Shown here in pieces: positions 26,914-36,250 of a DNA stretch of 64,000 bases (position 1 is its first letter; every line of letters begins with the position of its first letter). The notes under the pieces were generated by a model. That model worked only from the letters and a program-made list of their open reading frames with translations, searched no databases and had not been told where the DNA came from. A program made the translations under genes and the position numbers. Source of the DNA: Bryobacterales bacterium (GTDB lineage: Bacteria; Acidobacteriota; Terriglobia; Bryobacterales; UBA6623); assembly GCA_028819215.1 (NCBI GenBank), contig JAPPMG010000012.1, positions 1 through 64,000 of the forward strand. The letters are read 5' to 3'.

Positions 26914-29624
26914 CGGAAGCTTGCCGCGAGCCTTGCACTCAGTCCCCAAGCGCGCGTCGAGTGGGACAGCCCGCAGGCTGGAGCAGAGAAACCCTGCCAG
27001 TGGGTCCCTGGCTGATAGCGACGGCCGCGACTCTGGCCTTCGCCGCTGCTCTGGCGGCTCAACAGCCGGCGGAAGAGGTCACATCCGAGTCCGACACCGA
27101 TTCAGGAACCGAAGAGTCGGAGGCGGCCGCAGGGCGCACGGCATTGAACCTGCTCGGCGAAGTGGACTCCGGCGGGGGCGAAGGACGGCGGAACGAGAAC
27201 GTCCGGATCACCTTGATCGACAACAACGTCCTCCGCGAGCTGACCACGCGGATGGGAACCACTGCTATCGTCCCGGTCGATGTGCGCATCGATCAGCGCT
27301 ACTTCGCAGCCGAGTTCGGCCAGCCGCCGAAACGCCTGCGGCAGGCGGTGCTCGCACCGGTTGCGCGTGCCCACGGCACACTTCGCTGGATGCATCAGAA
27401 CAGCGTCACGAGCGCGCGCTCGTTCTTCCAAGCGGGCGGCGTCCGACCAGCCCACGACAATTCGTACGGTTTCACAGTCGGCCTGCCGGCCTGGAGCGGC
27501 GCGTCCCTCATGCTTGATGGCAGCCAAGTGCGCTCCCGCGGCAACGTAAACGGCAACGTGCTCGTACCCGCACCGGACGAGCGGACGCCGTTGGCGGCAG
27601 ATCCCGCGCGCCGCGCTTATGTACAGCGCCTGCTGGACGCCTACCCCAACGAATTGCCGAATCGAACCGACATCAACCCGCGCGCGCTGAACACCAATGA
27701 CATACAGGCCATTAACAACGACCGCGGCTCTGTTCGATTGCGCCAAGCCATCCGCGAAGACGACGAGTTGGTCCTGAACTACAGTCACACCGGACAGAAG
27801 GTTGACGCATTCCAGCTGGTTGGCGGCCAGAACCCCGACACGACCACCAAGAACCATGTCGCCGCTGCGACATGGAACCGAACTTGGTCGCCAGCGACGA
27901 CCACCAGCCTGACGGCAGCGTATGAGCGGGTCGGCAGCCTGCTCGTTCCCGAAGAATCCGCGGTGGGGCCGCTTGTGCTGACCGGTTTTGTCGTCGAATT
28001 CCTCGGCCCCAGTTCGAACATACCCATCGACCGGGTGCTGAACCGCTTCACGTACGCCGCGAGGGCCGAGCATCTCGCCGGAAATCACAAATGGACCGCT
28101 GGAGCGGAGCTGACGCGCAGGCAAGTCAACGGATCGGAAGCTGAAAGCCATCGTGGGCTGTTCTTCTTCCGCAACGACTTCGGGCGCGACGCAATCACCA
28201 ACATCCGCCTGGGCACGCCCAGCGTGTACCGCGTTGCGGTCGGCAGCATTCATCGCGGATTTCGCAACTGGGCCATGCAGTACTACGTCGGTGACGAATG
28301 GAAGGCCGCCAAGGCGCTGACATTCAACATCGGGCTGCGCTTCGAGCCGGTCACCGCGCCGGTCGAGGTGCAGGGCTTGACTGATATTCCGTACGACTGC
28401 GACTGCAACAACTTTGCACCGAGGTTCGGCTTCGCCTATGATCTGGGCCGCCGCGCCGGTGTGTTGCGAGGATCCTACGGGATTCACTACGGGCAGATCT
28501 TCGACGTCACGTACGGGCAGTCGCGATTCAGCCCGCCGCAGAACCTCAACATCGCGGTGCAGGTCCCGGACCTGATAGAACCCCTGAATCGACTCAAGCC
28601 CGGCGATCTCAACCCCAACGCGCGATCGACGGTCTTCCGGATGGACCCAGAGCTTGCCACCCCGTACTCGCACCAATACGGGCTGGACTGGCAGATTCCG
28701 CTCGGCGGGGACTGGACCCTGAGCCTGGGGTACGTGGGCAGCCGGACGCACAAGCTGTTGACGCTGTGGTACACCAATCGCGCCCAGCCGGTGCCCGGCA
28801 TCCCCCAGACCACCCGCACCGTCAACCAACGAAGACCGGACGCCCGCTTTTTTGACAACCGGTTGGGCCTAAATGGCTCGAGAGCGTTCTTCGACGCGGG
28901 TAAAGCTACGCTACGCGTCCCCTCTTGGAAGGGACTCAGCCTCGACGCCTCGTATTGGTGGAGCAAGGCGATCGACCTCGGGAACGACTTCTCCAATACC
29001 GCGTCAGGACGTTCCGGAAGGCTGGGCCGCAGCCAGTCGGAATTCAACTCGCATGCGGAAATGCGGGCCGTGAGCTCGTTCGATCAGCCTCACGCCATGC
29101 TTGTCCGGTCCCAGTGGCGCATACCAGCCCCGCCGGGTGCGCTGCGAGCTGCGCTAGGCGGCTGGCAAGTGAGCGCAGTAGTGCTGGCCAAGTCAGGCAC
29201 TCCGTTCAACGTCATTGCTGGCTCCGACGGAGAGGGTTTCGGGAACGTCGATGGCTCGCCAGGAGACCGTCCGAACCTGCTGGATCCAACCATTCTGGGT
29301 CGCTCGGCGGATGATCCAGACACCTCTGCTGGTCGATTGCCAATATCGGCGTTCGCGTTCATCCAGCCGCACGACACGGCAGGCGACCTCGGGCGCAACG
29401 TATTTCGGAAGGACGGAATCTTCAACATCAACCTCGCCGCTTCCAAGGAATGGGCCCTCCCGAGCGACACCAGCCTTCTGTTTCGGGTCGAGAGCCTGAA
29501 CCTGTTCAACCACCCGCAATTCGCCGAGCCGGGAAGGGAGCTGACGTCGCCAAACTTCGGCCAGATCACCAACACACTCAACGACGGCAGGGCCTTCAAG
29601 TTCAGCTTGGAGCTGTCTTTCTAA
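26910..29624 (+). CDS. TonB-dependent receptor, Oar-like outer-membrane protein
   Basis: About 904 residues. A hydrophobic stretch ending in FAAALAAQQ near residue 50 suggests a signal peptide, followed by an acidic linker. The barrel is recognisable from SARSFFQAGGVRPAHDNSYG, GNVNGNVLVPAPDERTPL, PNELPNRTDINPRALNTN, the repeated aromatic strands and the closing FSLELSF with terminal Phe. These segments are typical of Acidobacteria TonB transporters. I see no N-terminal carboxypeptidase-regulatory domain. The frame is open further upstream through the dehydratase gene, but the ATGA overlap at 26910 is the natural start. It probably imports an oligosaccharide or siderophore; the gene neighbours favour a carbohydrate. 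Confidence 0.85.
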   Translation: MTEACREPCTQSPSARRVGQPAGWSRETLPVGPWLIATAATLAFAAALAAQQPAEEVTSESDTDSGTEESEAAAGRTALNLLGEVDSGGGEGRRNENVRITLIDNNVLRELTTRMGTTAIVPVDVRIDQRYFAAEFGQPPKRLRQAVLAPVARAHGTLRWMHQNSVTSARSFFQAGGVRPAHDNSYGFTVGLPAWSGASLMLDGSQVRSRGNVNGNVLVPAPDERTPLAADPARRAYVQRLLDAYPNELPNRTDINPRALNTNDIQAINNDRGSVRLRQAIREDDELVLNYSHTGQKVDAFQLVGGQNPDTTTKNHVAAATWNRTWSPATTTSLTAAYERVGSLLVPEESAVGPLVLTGFVVEFLGPSSNIPIDRVLNRFTYAARAEHLAGNHKWTAGAELTRRQVNGSEAESHRGLFFFRNDFGRDAITNIRLGTPSVYRVAVGSIHRGFRNWAMQYYVGDEWKAAKALTFNIGLRFEPVTAPVEVQGLTDIPYDCDCNNFAPRFGFAYDLGRRAGVLRGSYGIHYGQIFDVTYGQSRFSPPQNLNIAVQVPDLIEPLNRLKPGDLNPNARSTVFRMDPELATPYSHQYGLDWQIPLGGDWTLSLGYVGSRTHKLLTLWYTNRAQPVPGIPQTTRTVNQRRPDARFFDNRLGLNGSRAFFDAGKATLRVPSWKGLSLDASYWWSKAIDLGNDFSNTASGRSGRLGRSQSEFNSHAEMRAVSSFDQPHAMLVRSQWRIPAPPGALRAALGGWQVSAVVLAKSGTPFNVIAGSDGEGFGNVDGSPGDRPNLLDPTILGRSADDPDTSAGRLPISAFAFIQPHDTAGDLGRNVFRKDGIFNINLAASKEWALPSDTSLLFRVESLNLFNHPQFAEPGRELTSPNFGQITNTLNDGRAFKFSLELSF

Positions 29625-29691
29625 GGGGCGCCCGGGCGGCCCTTCCGGCCAATTTGGGGCGGCGGGCCCCGCGATACCATGGGGTAGGTCT

Positions 29692-30561
29692 ATGCAACTT
29701 TGCACGTTCGAATACGCTGGAGCGACCGAGGCAGGGATTCTCAAGGACGGCAAGATCCTGCCGATCAGCCAACTCAACAGCAAGAGAGGAGCTAACTTCC
29801 CCCTAGAGCTGCTGACTTTGATCCAGTCCGACGAGACACCAGCCCTGAGAGCCTTGGCACAAGGCGTGGAAGCGGAGGTCCCGCTGCAGGACGTCCGCCT
29901 GCGCATCCCGTATGCGAGTCCCGGCAAGGTATGGTGTATCGGCCTCAACTACCGCTCCCACGCCGAGGATCTGAGCGAAGTCCAGCCGGAGGAGCCCGGC
30001 AGCTTCATGAAGCCGTCCTCGTCGTTCTTCGAGCCCGGTGGCGCGATCGAGCTTCCGCCCGAGGATCTCACCTCCGATGTGGACGCCGAGGGAGAGCTGG
30101 CGTTGGTGTTCGGCAAGCGCTGCCGGGACGTGCCCCTCGAAGAGGTGCCTGACGTGCTCTTCGGCTATACCACGACGCTGGACATGACCGCGCTAGACAT
30201 CTTGGCCCGCAACACCCGCTATCTGCAGCGCTCCAAGAGCTTCGACACGTTCTTTTCCTTTGGCCCGGTCATCGTCACCGCGGACGAGATCGACGACGTC
30301 AATGCGCTTGAGGTCCAGACCATCCACAATTCCGAGGTGTTTTCCCGAGACTTCGTCTCCAACATGCGCCACCGTCCGTTCAACCTCGCGGCATTCCACT
30401 CCCGCGTGATGACGTTCGAGCCGGGAGACATCCTCTCCACGGGCTGCCCGAAGGGCGCGCGGATCAAGTCCGGCGACACCGTTGAGGCCCGCATCGACGG
30501 CGTGGGGCAACTGCGCGCTCGGGTCACCCGGCGCCAAGCGGCAGGCTGGCCTCCGCTATAG
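29692..30561 (+). CDS. fumarylacetoacetate hydrolase family protein
   Basis: 289 residues. FAH-family residues are clear: GKVWCIGLNYRSHAED near 79-93, SFMKPSSSFFEPGG near 104, the metal triad Glu133 and Glu135 (DAEGELALVFGKR) and Asp164 (FGYTTTLDMTALD), and FNLAAFHSRVMTFEPGDIL then STGCPKG near 235. Members hydrolyse C-C bonds in diketo acids or act as decarboxylases or isomerases. The usual DVTARD motif reads DMTALD, so the Arg is replaced by Leu. Near sugar-acid genes, a 2,4-diketo-3-deoxy acid hydrolase role is plausible but unproven. Convergent with the DUF1080 gene. Confidence 0.88.
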   Translation: MQLCTFEYAGATEAGILKDGKILPISQLNSKRGANFPLELLTLIQSDETPALRALAQGVEAEVPLQDVRLRIPYASPGKVWCIGLNYRSHAEDLSEVQPEEPGSFMKPSSSFFEPGGAIELPPEDLTSDVDAEGELALVFGKRCRDVPLEEVPDVLFGYTTTLDMTALDILARNTRYLQRSKSFDTFFSFGPVIVTADEIDDVNALEVQTIHNSEVFSRDFVSNMRHRPFNLAAFHSRVMTFEPGDILSTGCPKGARIKSGDTVEARIDGVGQLRARVTRRQAAGWPPL

Positions 30562-30567
30562 GCGGCA

Positions 30568-31206
30568 TCAGTCCACTAGAGGCCGAACGCTGACCTCGCG
30601 GAAGCGCACGATCGACCTCTGGTCGTGGTTCTGCAGGCCGACGTAGCCCGAGTCCGGGCGCGGACCCCGCTGGGGCTCAAACCACCTCTTGCGCTCCGGC
30701 ACTTCCTGAGTGCCGTCGAACTCGTTGACCATCCGGCCGTTGACCGAGACCCGCGTAACCTGCCCGTCGAGCGTGATCTCCATCGTGTTCCACCCATCCT
30801 CGCTTGCCGGGAACTCGGTCGCCGGAGAGAGTGAGTAGATCGAGCCGGTGCGGTGAAACTCGTCGGCTCCGTCTTCGATCTGGACCTCGTAGCCCTTATG
30901 CACCGCGAACCACGGATCATGAGGTTTCTCCGGCACCCGGATGAACACTCCGGCGTTTGACTTGGGAGCATCCGGCTGATAGACAACGCGCAGCACGGCA
31001 TTTCCGATCTTCTTGCCGTCGTAGACGAGCAATCCCATTCCGCCGGATGTCGTGAGCGCTCCGTCTTCGACCGTGAACTCTCCGCGTCCGACGTGACGCC
31101 ATCCGGTAAGGTCAGTGCCGTTGAATAGCTGCTCGGCCGGCGGTTCTGGCGCGCCGCACGCGACGCACCAGGCCAAGGCGAGCGTTGCGAGAGTCAGTCT
31201 CAGCAT
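30568..31206 (-). CDS. DUF1080 (3-keto-disaccharide hydrolase fold) lipoprotein
   Basis: About 212 residues. The N-terminus MLRLTLATLALAWCVACGAP is a convincing lipoprotein signal with Cys near residue 17. DUF1080 marks are LFNGTDLTGWRHVG near 28, SNAGVFIRVPEK near 85, GYEVQIEDGADEFHRTGSIY near 105, and the closing GYVGLQNHDQRSIVRFREVSV. The fold is a concanavalin-like beta sandwich; some members cleave 3-keto-glycosides. Longer frames begin at 31245 and 31299, but the signal starts at 31206. Convergent with the FAH-family gene after 6 bases. Confidence 0.85.
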   Translation of the reverse strand: MLRLTLATLALAWCVACGAPEPPAEQLFNGTDLTGWRHVGRGEFTVEDGALTTSGGMGLLVYDGKKIGNAVLRVVYQPDAPKSNAGVFIRVPEKPHDPWFAVHKGYEVQIEDGADEFHRTGSIYSLSPATEFPASEDGWNTMEITLDGQVTRVSVNGRMVNEFDGTQEVPERKRWFEPQRGPRPDSGYVGLQNHDQRSIVRFREVSVRPLVD

Positions 31207-31347
31207 GGTCACTAGGATACCGAGGCGTGTCGCGAACGATTTCATCGATTTTCCCGGCGCATGGACGGCGCTTGGGACAGATCGCACTGGGCGGGCCAAC
31301 TCCCGGGCTATTCGCCCTCGCGAATCCCTCCAACCTCCTTGAGGGAC

Positions 31348-32724
31348 TTAGGCTTTGATCGCTTCGATCTGCTTCGTTGCGATCCCAATGGGACGGTCTA
31401 TCGGAATGCCGGCGCAAACGAGCAATGTGGTCAGCAGATCCCCTTGATTTCCCTTGGTGTCCGGCAGGAAGCGTCCCGTGTTGATGGAACCGCCCCCTCT
31501 GCCGGCAACAATGAACGGGAGATTCTCCCGCGTGTGCTCATTCCCATCCTCGAGGCCGGATCCCCACATCATGATGCAGTTGTCGAGCAACGTGCCGTCG
31601 GCTTCGCGCAGGCTGTGCATCTTCTTCACCATGTAGGCGAATTGCGCGATGTTGAACTCCGTGATCTTTGCGACCTTCTCGACCATCTTCGGATCATTCC
31701 TGTGATGGGTTTGCGAGTGATGCTGATCGTTGAACCCAAGTTCCGGATAAGACGCGCCGTTGGGTCTCGAGCCAATGTAGGTGCAGACGCGAGTTGTGTC
31801 GGTCTGAAATGCCAGCACGTTCAGGTCACACATCACCTGCATGTACTCGCTACGCTTGTCTCCTTCCGGAATCTTGATCTCGATCGGCGGCGAATCGGTG
31901 GCGTGACGCTTGCTCGCGCGGACGCCGGCCTTCTCCAGGGCTGCCTCTTTCTGGCGATACTCGATGGCCGCGATGCGTCGCTCCACGGAGCGGACGCTGT
32001 CCAAGTATTCGTCCAGCTTGCGCTGGTCGGTTGTAGGCAACGTCTGCCGCAAGTCCCTGGCGCCGCCCAGCACGATATCCAATAGGCTTCGATCCAAGGC
32101 ATTCACTTGCGTCGTATCGCCGCTCTGATCCTGTTTGTGGAACAGGCGATTGAGCACGTTGCGTGGGTTGGTCTCGGCAGGGACCACCTGAGTGGGCGAA
32201 CGATAGCTGCAGTGCGAATAGTACCCCTCGTTCAGCCCTTCCTGGTTTTCCTTCCAGTTCTGGGGCATGGTGGCCAGCTCCAAAGACGGCAGCGTGGTGA
32301 AGGCGCCCACGTGGTTGGCGGCCACCTGATCCGCCGAGATCGCAATGTTGATTTCGCTCCGCTTGTCGGCGGCCGGCAAGGTCGCTGTGAGCCAGGTCGA
32401 CAGTTCGAGCGCGTGCGGCGCTCCGTTGAAGGGAGCGATCGGCACTCCGGAGATCCCCTTCATCGTCAGACACTGATCAAGCATGGGCCGCAGGGGTTCG
32501 AACGCCGTTGGCGGTGAAGAGAGAAAACTCTCCGCATCGGCAGGCCAGAAGTGGTCCATGATCACGCCATGGGGCATGTACATGAATCCGAGGCGCACCG
32601 GCGGCTTGTACGCCATGCCGTCGGCGGTGTCGGCCCAACCCATCGCGTCCATCAGCGGTAGGCCGAGTGAGACGCCCAACCCTTTCAGGCAGGCCCTGCG
32701 GTCAATCAGCGCTCTTCTGCTCAT
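31348..32724 (-). CDS. DUF1552 (HXXTHH variant) exported protein
   Basis: 458 residues. The signal [19 protein letters not shown] is Tat-like, with a hydrophobic segment to about residue 30. The family motif reads His336-Ser-Gln-Thr339-His340-His341, so the usual Ser is Thr. Other blocks are [16 protein letters not shown] near 46 and [16 protein letters not shown] near 236. The frame is open upstream to 32826, but AGAGGA lies just before the ATG at 32724 and decides the start. The gene overlaps the end of the upstream DUF1592 gene by 23 bases. This is a second copy of the DUF1592-DUF1552 pair. Confidence 0.9.
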   Translation of the reverse strand: MSRRALIDRRACLKGLGVSLGLPLMDAMGWADTADGMAYKPPVRLGFMYMPHGVIMDHFWPADAESFLSSPPTAFEPLRPMLDQCLTMKGISGVPIAPFNGAPHALELSTWLTATLPAADKRSEINIAISADQVAANHVGAFTTLPSLELATMPQNWKENQEGLNEGYYSHCSYRSPTQVVPAETNPRNVLNRLFHKQDQSGDTTQVNALDRSLLDIVLGGARDLRQTLPTTDQRKLDEYLDSVRSVERRIAAIEYRQKEAALEKAGVRASKRHATDSPPIEIKIPEGDKRSEYMQVMCDLNVLAFQTDTTRVCTYIGSRPNGASYPELGFNDQHHSQTHHRNDPKMVEKVAKITEFNIAQFAYMVKKMHSLREADGTLLDNCIMMWGSGLEDGNEHTRENLPFIVAGRGGGSINTGRFLPDTKGNQGDLLTTLLVCAGIPIDRPIGIATKQIEAIKA

Positions 32725-34669
32725 CGGAACTCCTCTCGTCTTGAATTCGACGATGCGTAAAGGGATAACTCGTGACGACTGCATTGATGAGCGTCTGCAT
32801 GCGGTACCCGTCGCCGGCGATTTCATGCATCAACTCATCCACCACGATCTCGTCATAGCCCTCCAACCTTCGGCCTAAGGCGTACGCTAGCAGTTTTTCC
32901 GCGAAGTTGCGAGCGAGATCGTCGATTCTTCCAGCGATGATGGCCTTCAGATCCTTAGGGCCCGAAAAACGTTCTCCGCCCGGAAGCTCGCCCGCGGCGT
33001 CAATCGCCTCGCCATTGGCGTCCTGATCACGCCATTGCCCGATGGCATCGAAGTTCTCCAGTCCAAACCCGATCGGGTCAAGAATCTCGTGGCAATTGGC
33101 GCAGACCGGATTCGTGCGATGCAGTTCGGTGCGCTCACGCAGGGTCAGGTTCGCGACCGTCTCCCGGTCCTGTTCGTCCAGTGCCGGAACACTCGGAGGG
33201 GCGGCCGGTACATGGTCTCCGAGCAACTGTTCCAGCACCCACACGCCGCGCTTGACCGCGCTGGTGCGGTTGGGGAAGGAGGTCGCCGCGAGAACTCCGG
33301 GCATGCCCAAGACTCCCCCGCGATTGCCATCGCTCAGCCGGACCTTCCGCATCTCTGGTCCCGTGACAGTCTCTTCCAAGCCGTAGATCGAGGCCAGGGG
33401 CTCGTTGAGATAGGTGTAATCGCCATCGACGAAATTGACGACGCTCCTGTTTTCACGCACAAGGCTCTCGAAAAACAGGCGGGCTTCGTCGTACATCGCC
33501 TCGCGCATTTCGGCAGTCATCTGCGGAAACACCGCAGGATCAAAGACCTGGCTCTCCAAGCCGCCGACGCCGAGCCACTGTGCGCCAAACCCGTCAAACA
33601 GAGCGCGGGAGCGACGATCCTGCAGCAAACGTTTTACCTGCGCTTCGAGAATCTCTGGCTCATGTAGCGTCCCGCCATCGGCGAGGGCCATCAATTCGTC
33701 GTCGGGCATGGTGGCCCACAGCAAATAGGACAAACGCGAAGCAAGTTGATGGTCGTCCAGCGGAACAATGTCCGCGCCCGACTCGAGTTCTACAGCCGGA
33801 GTAACGAAGAGAAACTGGGGAGAGACGAGGACGGCCTTGAGCATCAAGTGAAGCGACTGCTCGTAATCGAGGTCGTTCTGCCTTCCCAGCTCGAATGCTG
33901 CCACCAAGACATCTAGCTCCGCCTCGGTTGGAGGCCGGCGATAAGCCTTCCTAGCAAGCGACCGGGCGACCTCTCGCGCCGCTTCGGGGGAGGCTGTCTC
34001 CGGCGTAGCAGGTTCGCCGAACAGCCGCTTCTGGACGTCGGTTGGGCGGGCGTCCTCCGGCGCCACGATCCGATCCAAGACCCGATCAGCGATCGTCAGA
34101 TACTGCTCGAGCTGAAGAGGCGAAAGCGAATTGAGATACCCCTCGCCGCTGACTTCATCCGGCAGTCCGTCGGCTATCGAGGGCTCGACGCCGAAGAGAT
34201 CATGTAGGGTGTTGCCGTATTCGGTCTTGGTCAGCCGCCGGATGACGAAACGCCCCGGATCCTTCTCGCTGAGGTACTTGAGCTTTTCAATCCAATCGAC
34301 GAACATCTGCCGATCCGCATCGCTCGGCTGGGGCGCACCTTCCGGCGGCATGTCATGCGCCTGCACCCTGGCAACCGCTCTCTTCCACTGATCGTGAAAC
34401 GCGGCGTGGCCTGGGGCCTTGAGCGCGGGCGAAAAATTGACCCCCGCTTGCGTGGGCCGCCTGTTCTGGTGGCACTGGATGCAATAGTCATTGATGAACG
34501 GCGTTACCCGATCGCTAAAGAACGCTTCGGAATCGGCCTTCAGCGCTTCATGGCGAGCGCCGCCGGTATCGGCCCGCGCCTCGCAGGGCAAGGCTAGACA
34601 CAAGATCAGGGATAAGGCCAAGAATACAGGAGCCTTCGAAACACCCTGGATCAAGTTGGAAGGGGCCAT
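32702..34669 (-). CDS. DUF1592-type exported cytochrome-like protein, shorter copy
   Basis: 655 residues with a signal peptide ([21 protein letters not shown]). Haem-type motifs are Cys63-IQ-Cys66-His67 and CANCH at 523-527. The DUF1587 block [19 protein letters not shown] is near 140, DUF1595/DUF1592 blocks include [16 protein letters not shown] and [18 protein letters not shown], and DUF1588 has [19 protein letters not shown]. It lacks the carbohydrate-binding-like insertion of the copy at 17543. Stop and partner start overlap by 23 bases. It is divergent from the amidase gene at 34823. Confidence 0.9.
   Translation of the reverse strand: MAPSNLIQGVSKAPVFLALSLILCLALPCEARADTGGARHEALKADSEAFFSDRVTPFINDYCIQCHQNRRPTQAGVNFSPALKAPGHAAFHDQWKRAVARVQAHDMPPEGAPQPSDADRQMFVDWIEKLKYLSEKDPGRFVIRRLTKTEYGNTLHDLFGVEPSIADGLPDEVSGEGYLNSLSPLQLEQYLTIADRVLDRIVAPEDARPTDVQKRLFGEPATPETASPEAAREVARSLARKAYRRPPTEAELDVLVAAFELGRQNDLDYEQSLHLMLKAVLVSPQFLFVTPAVELESGADIVPLDDHQLASRLSYLLWATMPDDELMALADGGTLHEPEILEAQVKRLLQDRRSRALFDGFGAQWLGVGGLESQVFDPAVFPQMTAEMREAMYDEARLFFESLVRENRSVVNFVDGDYTYLNEPLASIYGLEETVTGPEMRKVRLSDGNRGGVLGMPGVLAATSFPNRTSAVKRGVWVLEQLLGDHVPAAPPSVPALDEQDRETVANLTLRERTELHRTNPVCANCHEILDPIGFGLENFDAIGQWRDQDANGEAIDAAGELPGGERFSGPKDLKAIIAGRIDDLARNFAEKLLAYALGRRLEGYDEIVVDELMHEIAGDGYRMQTLINAVVTSYPFTHRRIQDERSSDEQKSAD
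32731..32736 (-). promoter_or_regulatory. ribosome binding site deciding the DUF1552 start
   Basis: AGAGGA stands 6 bases before the ATG at 32724. No comparable site precedes the longer in-frame starts, so the 458-residue form is favoured. Confidence 0.6.
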
Positions 34670-34742
34670 GCTTCAACAAGACCTCCGATGGCTACTCCGT
34701 TTCGTTGAGTCGGATTGGCCAGCTCTAGGGTCTTGTCCGCCC

Positions 34743-34757
34743 TACCGTAGTACGGTA
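34743..34757. repeat. palindrome in the divergent amidase/DUF1592 promoter region
   Basis: TACCGTA, one central base, TACGGTA: a perfect 15-base palindrome lying between the divergent starts at 34669 and 34823. Candidate binding site for a dimeric regulator controlling either or both directions. Confidence 0.45.
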
Positions 34758-34769
34758 TCGAGCATTTGC

Positions 34770-34792
34770 CGGGATGTCAATTTGCCATCCCG
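34770..34792. repeat. second inverted repeat in the same promoter region
   Basis: CGGGATG (34770-34776) and CATCCCG (34786-34792) pair perfectly with a 9-base loop. It is 12 bases from the first palindrome and 30 bases before the amidase ATG, so it may be an operator or a leader hairpin. Confidence 0.4.
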
Positions 34793-34822
34793 ACGCGGAT
34801 CGCGTTGTTAGCCTGTGAGTGG

Positions 34823-36220
34823 ATGTCCGAACTCACTGCCCTCGCCGCAACGCGGCTTGCACAACTGGTCAATGGCAGAGAGGTTACCGCCACCGAAGTC
34901 GTCGAGGCCCACCTCAAGCGGGCCAACGGCCTGAACCCGAAGATTAACGCCATCACCGATCTCCAGGCCGACAGCGCGTTGGAACAGGCATCCGAAGTGG
35001 ATGAGGCTGTACGTCGTGGCCGTCCCCGACGGAGTCTGGCGGGCGTTCCTGTCACCATCAAGAGCTCGATTGCTGTCAAAGGGTTCCGCCAAGAGTGTGG
35101 AACTAGGCTGCGCCTAGGTGAGGTAGCCGAGGCTGACGCGCCGCTTGTCGCGGACCTGAAGGGTGACGGAGCCATAGTCCTCGGCACCACCAATGTGCCC
35201 GAATTCCTGATGGCTTACGAAACAGACAACGCCATCTATGGCAGGACAAGATCCCCGCTGAATCTAGACTTCACGCCCGGAGGCTCGAGCGGCGGTTGCT
35301 CGGCCGCGGTGGCGGGGCAGATCTCAGCGGGCAGCATCGGTAGTGATGCGGGCGGATCCGTGCGCGTGCCGGCGCACTTTTGCGGTCTCTACGGCTTCAA
35401 GCCCACTCCGGGCGTGATTCCACGCACTGGGCATTGGCCCACGGTCGCGGGTCCGTCCGTATTGCTGGCGGGAGTCGGGCCACTTGCCCGGACGGCGAAT
35501 GACCTCGCCCTGCTGACAGCGATAGCAGGTTGCAATAGGTCGGACGACATCTCTTGCGTGCCGGAATTTGATCCGCCGTGGCATGACCCAAGCGTCATTC
35601 GGGAGGTCCGTGTCGGTTGGTTTGACCATGCTTGGGACACGCCCGTGACTGCGGAGACGCGCGCTGCTATCGCTACCGCCGTCGTTGCCATGCGCGAGCG
35701 CGGCTTCCAGATGGAGCGCATCGATCCGGTCGGCCTAGAGAGGGCTCCCGGCGTTTGGCGACTGATGTTCGGCAAGTGCCTCAGAACGCTGATCGAGGGA
35801 TCAGTGCCGGAGGGCTACCGCCTTCATCCGCTTTCGTACGAGGCCATGGCGCCAGACGCCGAACTCGCCGCGACAACCTACGAGGAACTGCTACAGGGAT
35901 GGGTTGCACAAGACCAGCTGCGCAATAGGTTCCGGAAGTTGATGGACCGCTATACGTTCCTGCTATGCCCGGTTGCGTCAATACCGGCATTCCGCCACGG
36001 GGAGCGCCGCTGGATGATCGAGGGCGAACCGGTCACCTATCCTGGAGCTTTCGTCTATAGCCAGGTCTTCAACGTCCTTGGTGCCCCCGCAGCTACGATT
36101 CCGGTCAGCACCTCGAGTGAAGGCCTTCCAATCGGAGTGCAACTGGTAGGGCTACCCTACGACGACAGGTCGGTCATCACAGCCGTGGTGGAAACTGCGG
36201 CCGCACTAGGGCAAGCCTAA
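34823..36220 (+). CDS. amidase (amidase-signature family)
   Basis: 465 residues of the amidase-signature family, which hydrolyse amides with a Ser-cisSer-Lys triad. The Lys is in VPVTIKSSIAVKG near residue 75, and the Gly-Ser-rich signature FTPGGSSGGCSAAVAGQ then GSDAGGSVRVPAHFCGLYG spans about 150-190. The frame starts upstream at 34766; the ATG at 34823 begins the usual MSELTALAATRLAQL helix. The substrate is unknown. No gatB or gatC lies near, so it is not a tRNA amidotransferase subunit by context. Convergent with efp. Confidence 0.9.
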   Translation: MSELTALAATRLAQLVNGREVTATEVVEAHLKRANGLNPKINAITDLQADSALEQASEVDEAVRRGRPRRSLAGVPVTIKSSIAVKGFRQECGTRLRLGEVAEADAPLVADLKGDGAIVLGTTNVPEFLMAYETDNAIYGRTRSPLNLDFTPGGSSGGCSAAVAGQISAGSIGSDAGGSVRVPAHFCGLYGFKPTPGVIPRTGHWPTVAGPSVLLAGVGPLARTANDLALLTAIAGCNRSDDISCVPEFDPPWHDPSVIREVRVGWFDHAWDTPVTAETRAAIATAVVAMRERGFQMERIDPVGLERAPGVWRLMFGKCLRTLIEGSVPEGYRLHPLSYEAMAPDAELAATTYEELLQGWVAQDQLRNRFRKLMDRYTFLLCPVASIPAFRHGERRWMIEGEPVTYPGAFVYSQVFNVLGAPAATIPVSTSSEGLPIGVQLVGLPYDDRSVITAVVETAAALGQA

Positions 36221-36229
36221 AGCGAAGCT

Positions 36230-36250
36230 GGCCGCCACTCAAGCGCGGCC
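36230..36250. terminator. weak hairpin between convergent amidase and efp
   Basis: GGCCGC and GCGGCC (36230-36235, 36245-36250) form a 6-base stem between the amidase stop and the efp C-terminus. There is no T tract, so a true terminator is uncertain. Confidence 0.2.

Noticed and set aside
27102-28829. A long open frame of about 575 codons on the minus strand under the TonB receptor gene
   Set aside because: It is antisense to a clear family member, and its translation has no domain pattern; long antisense frames are common at this GC content.
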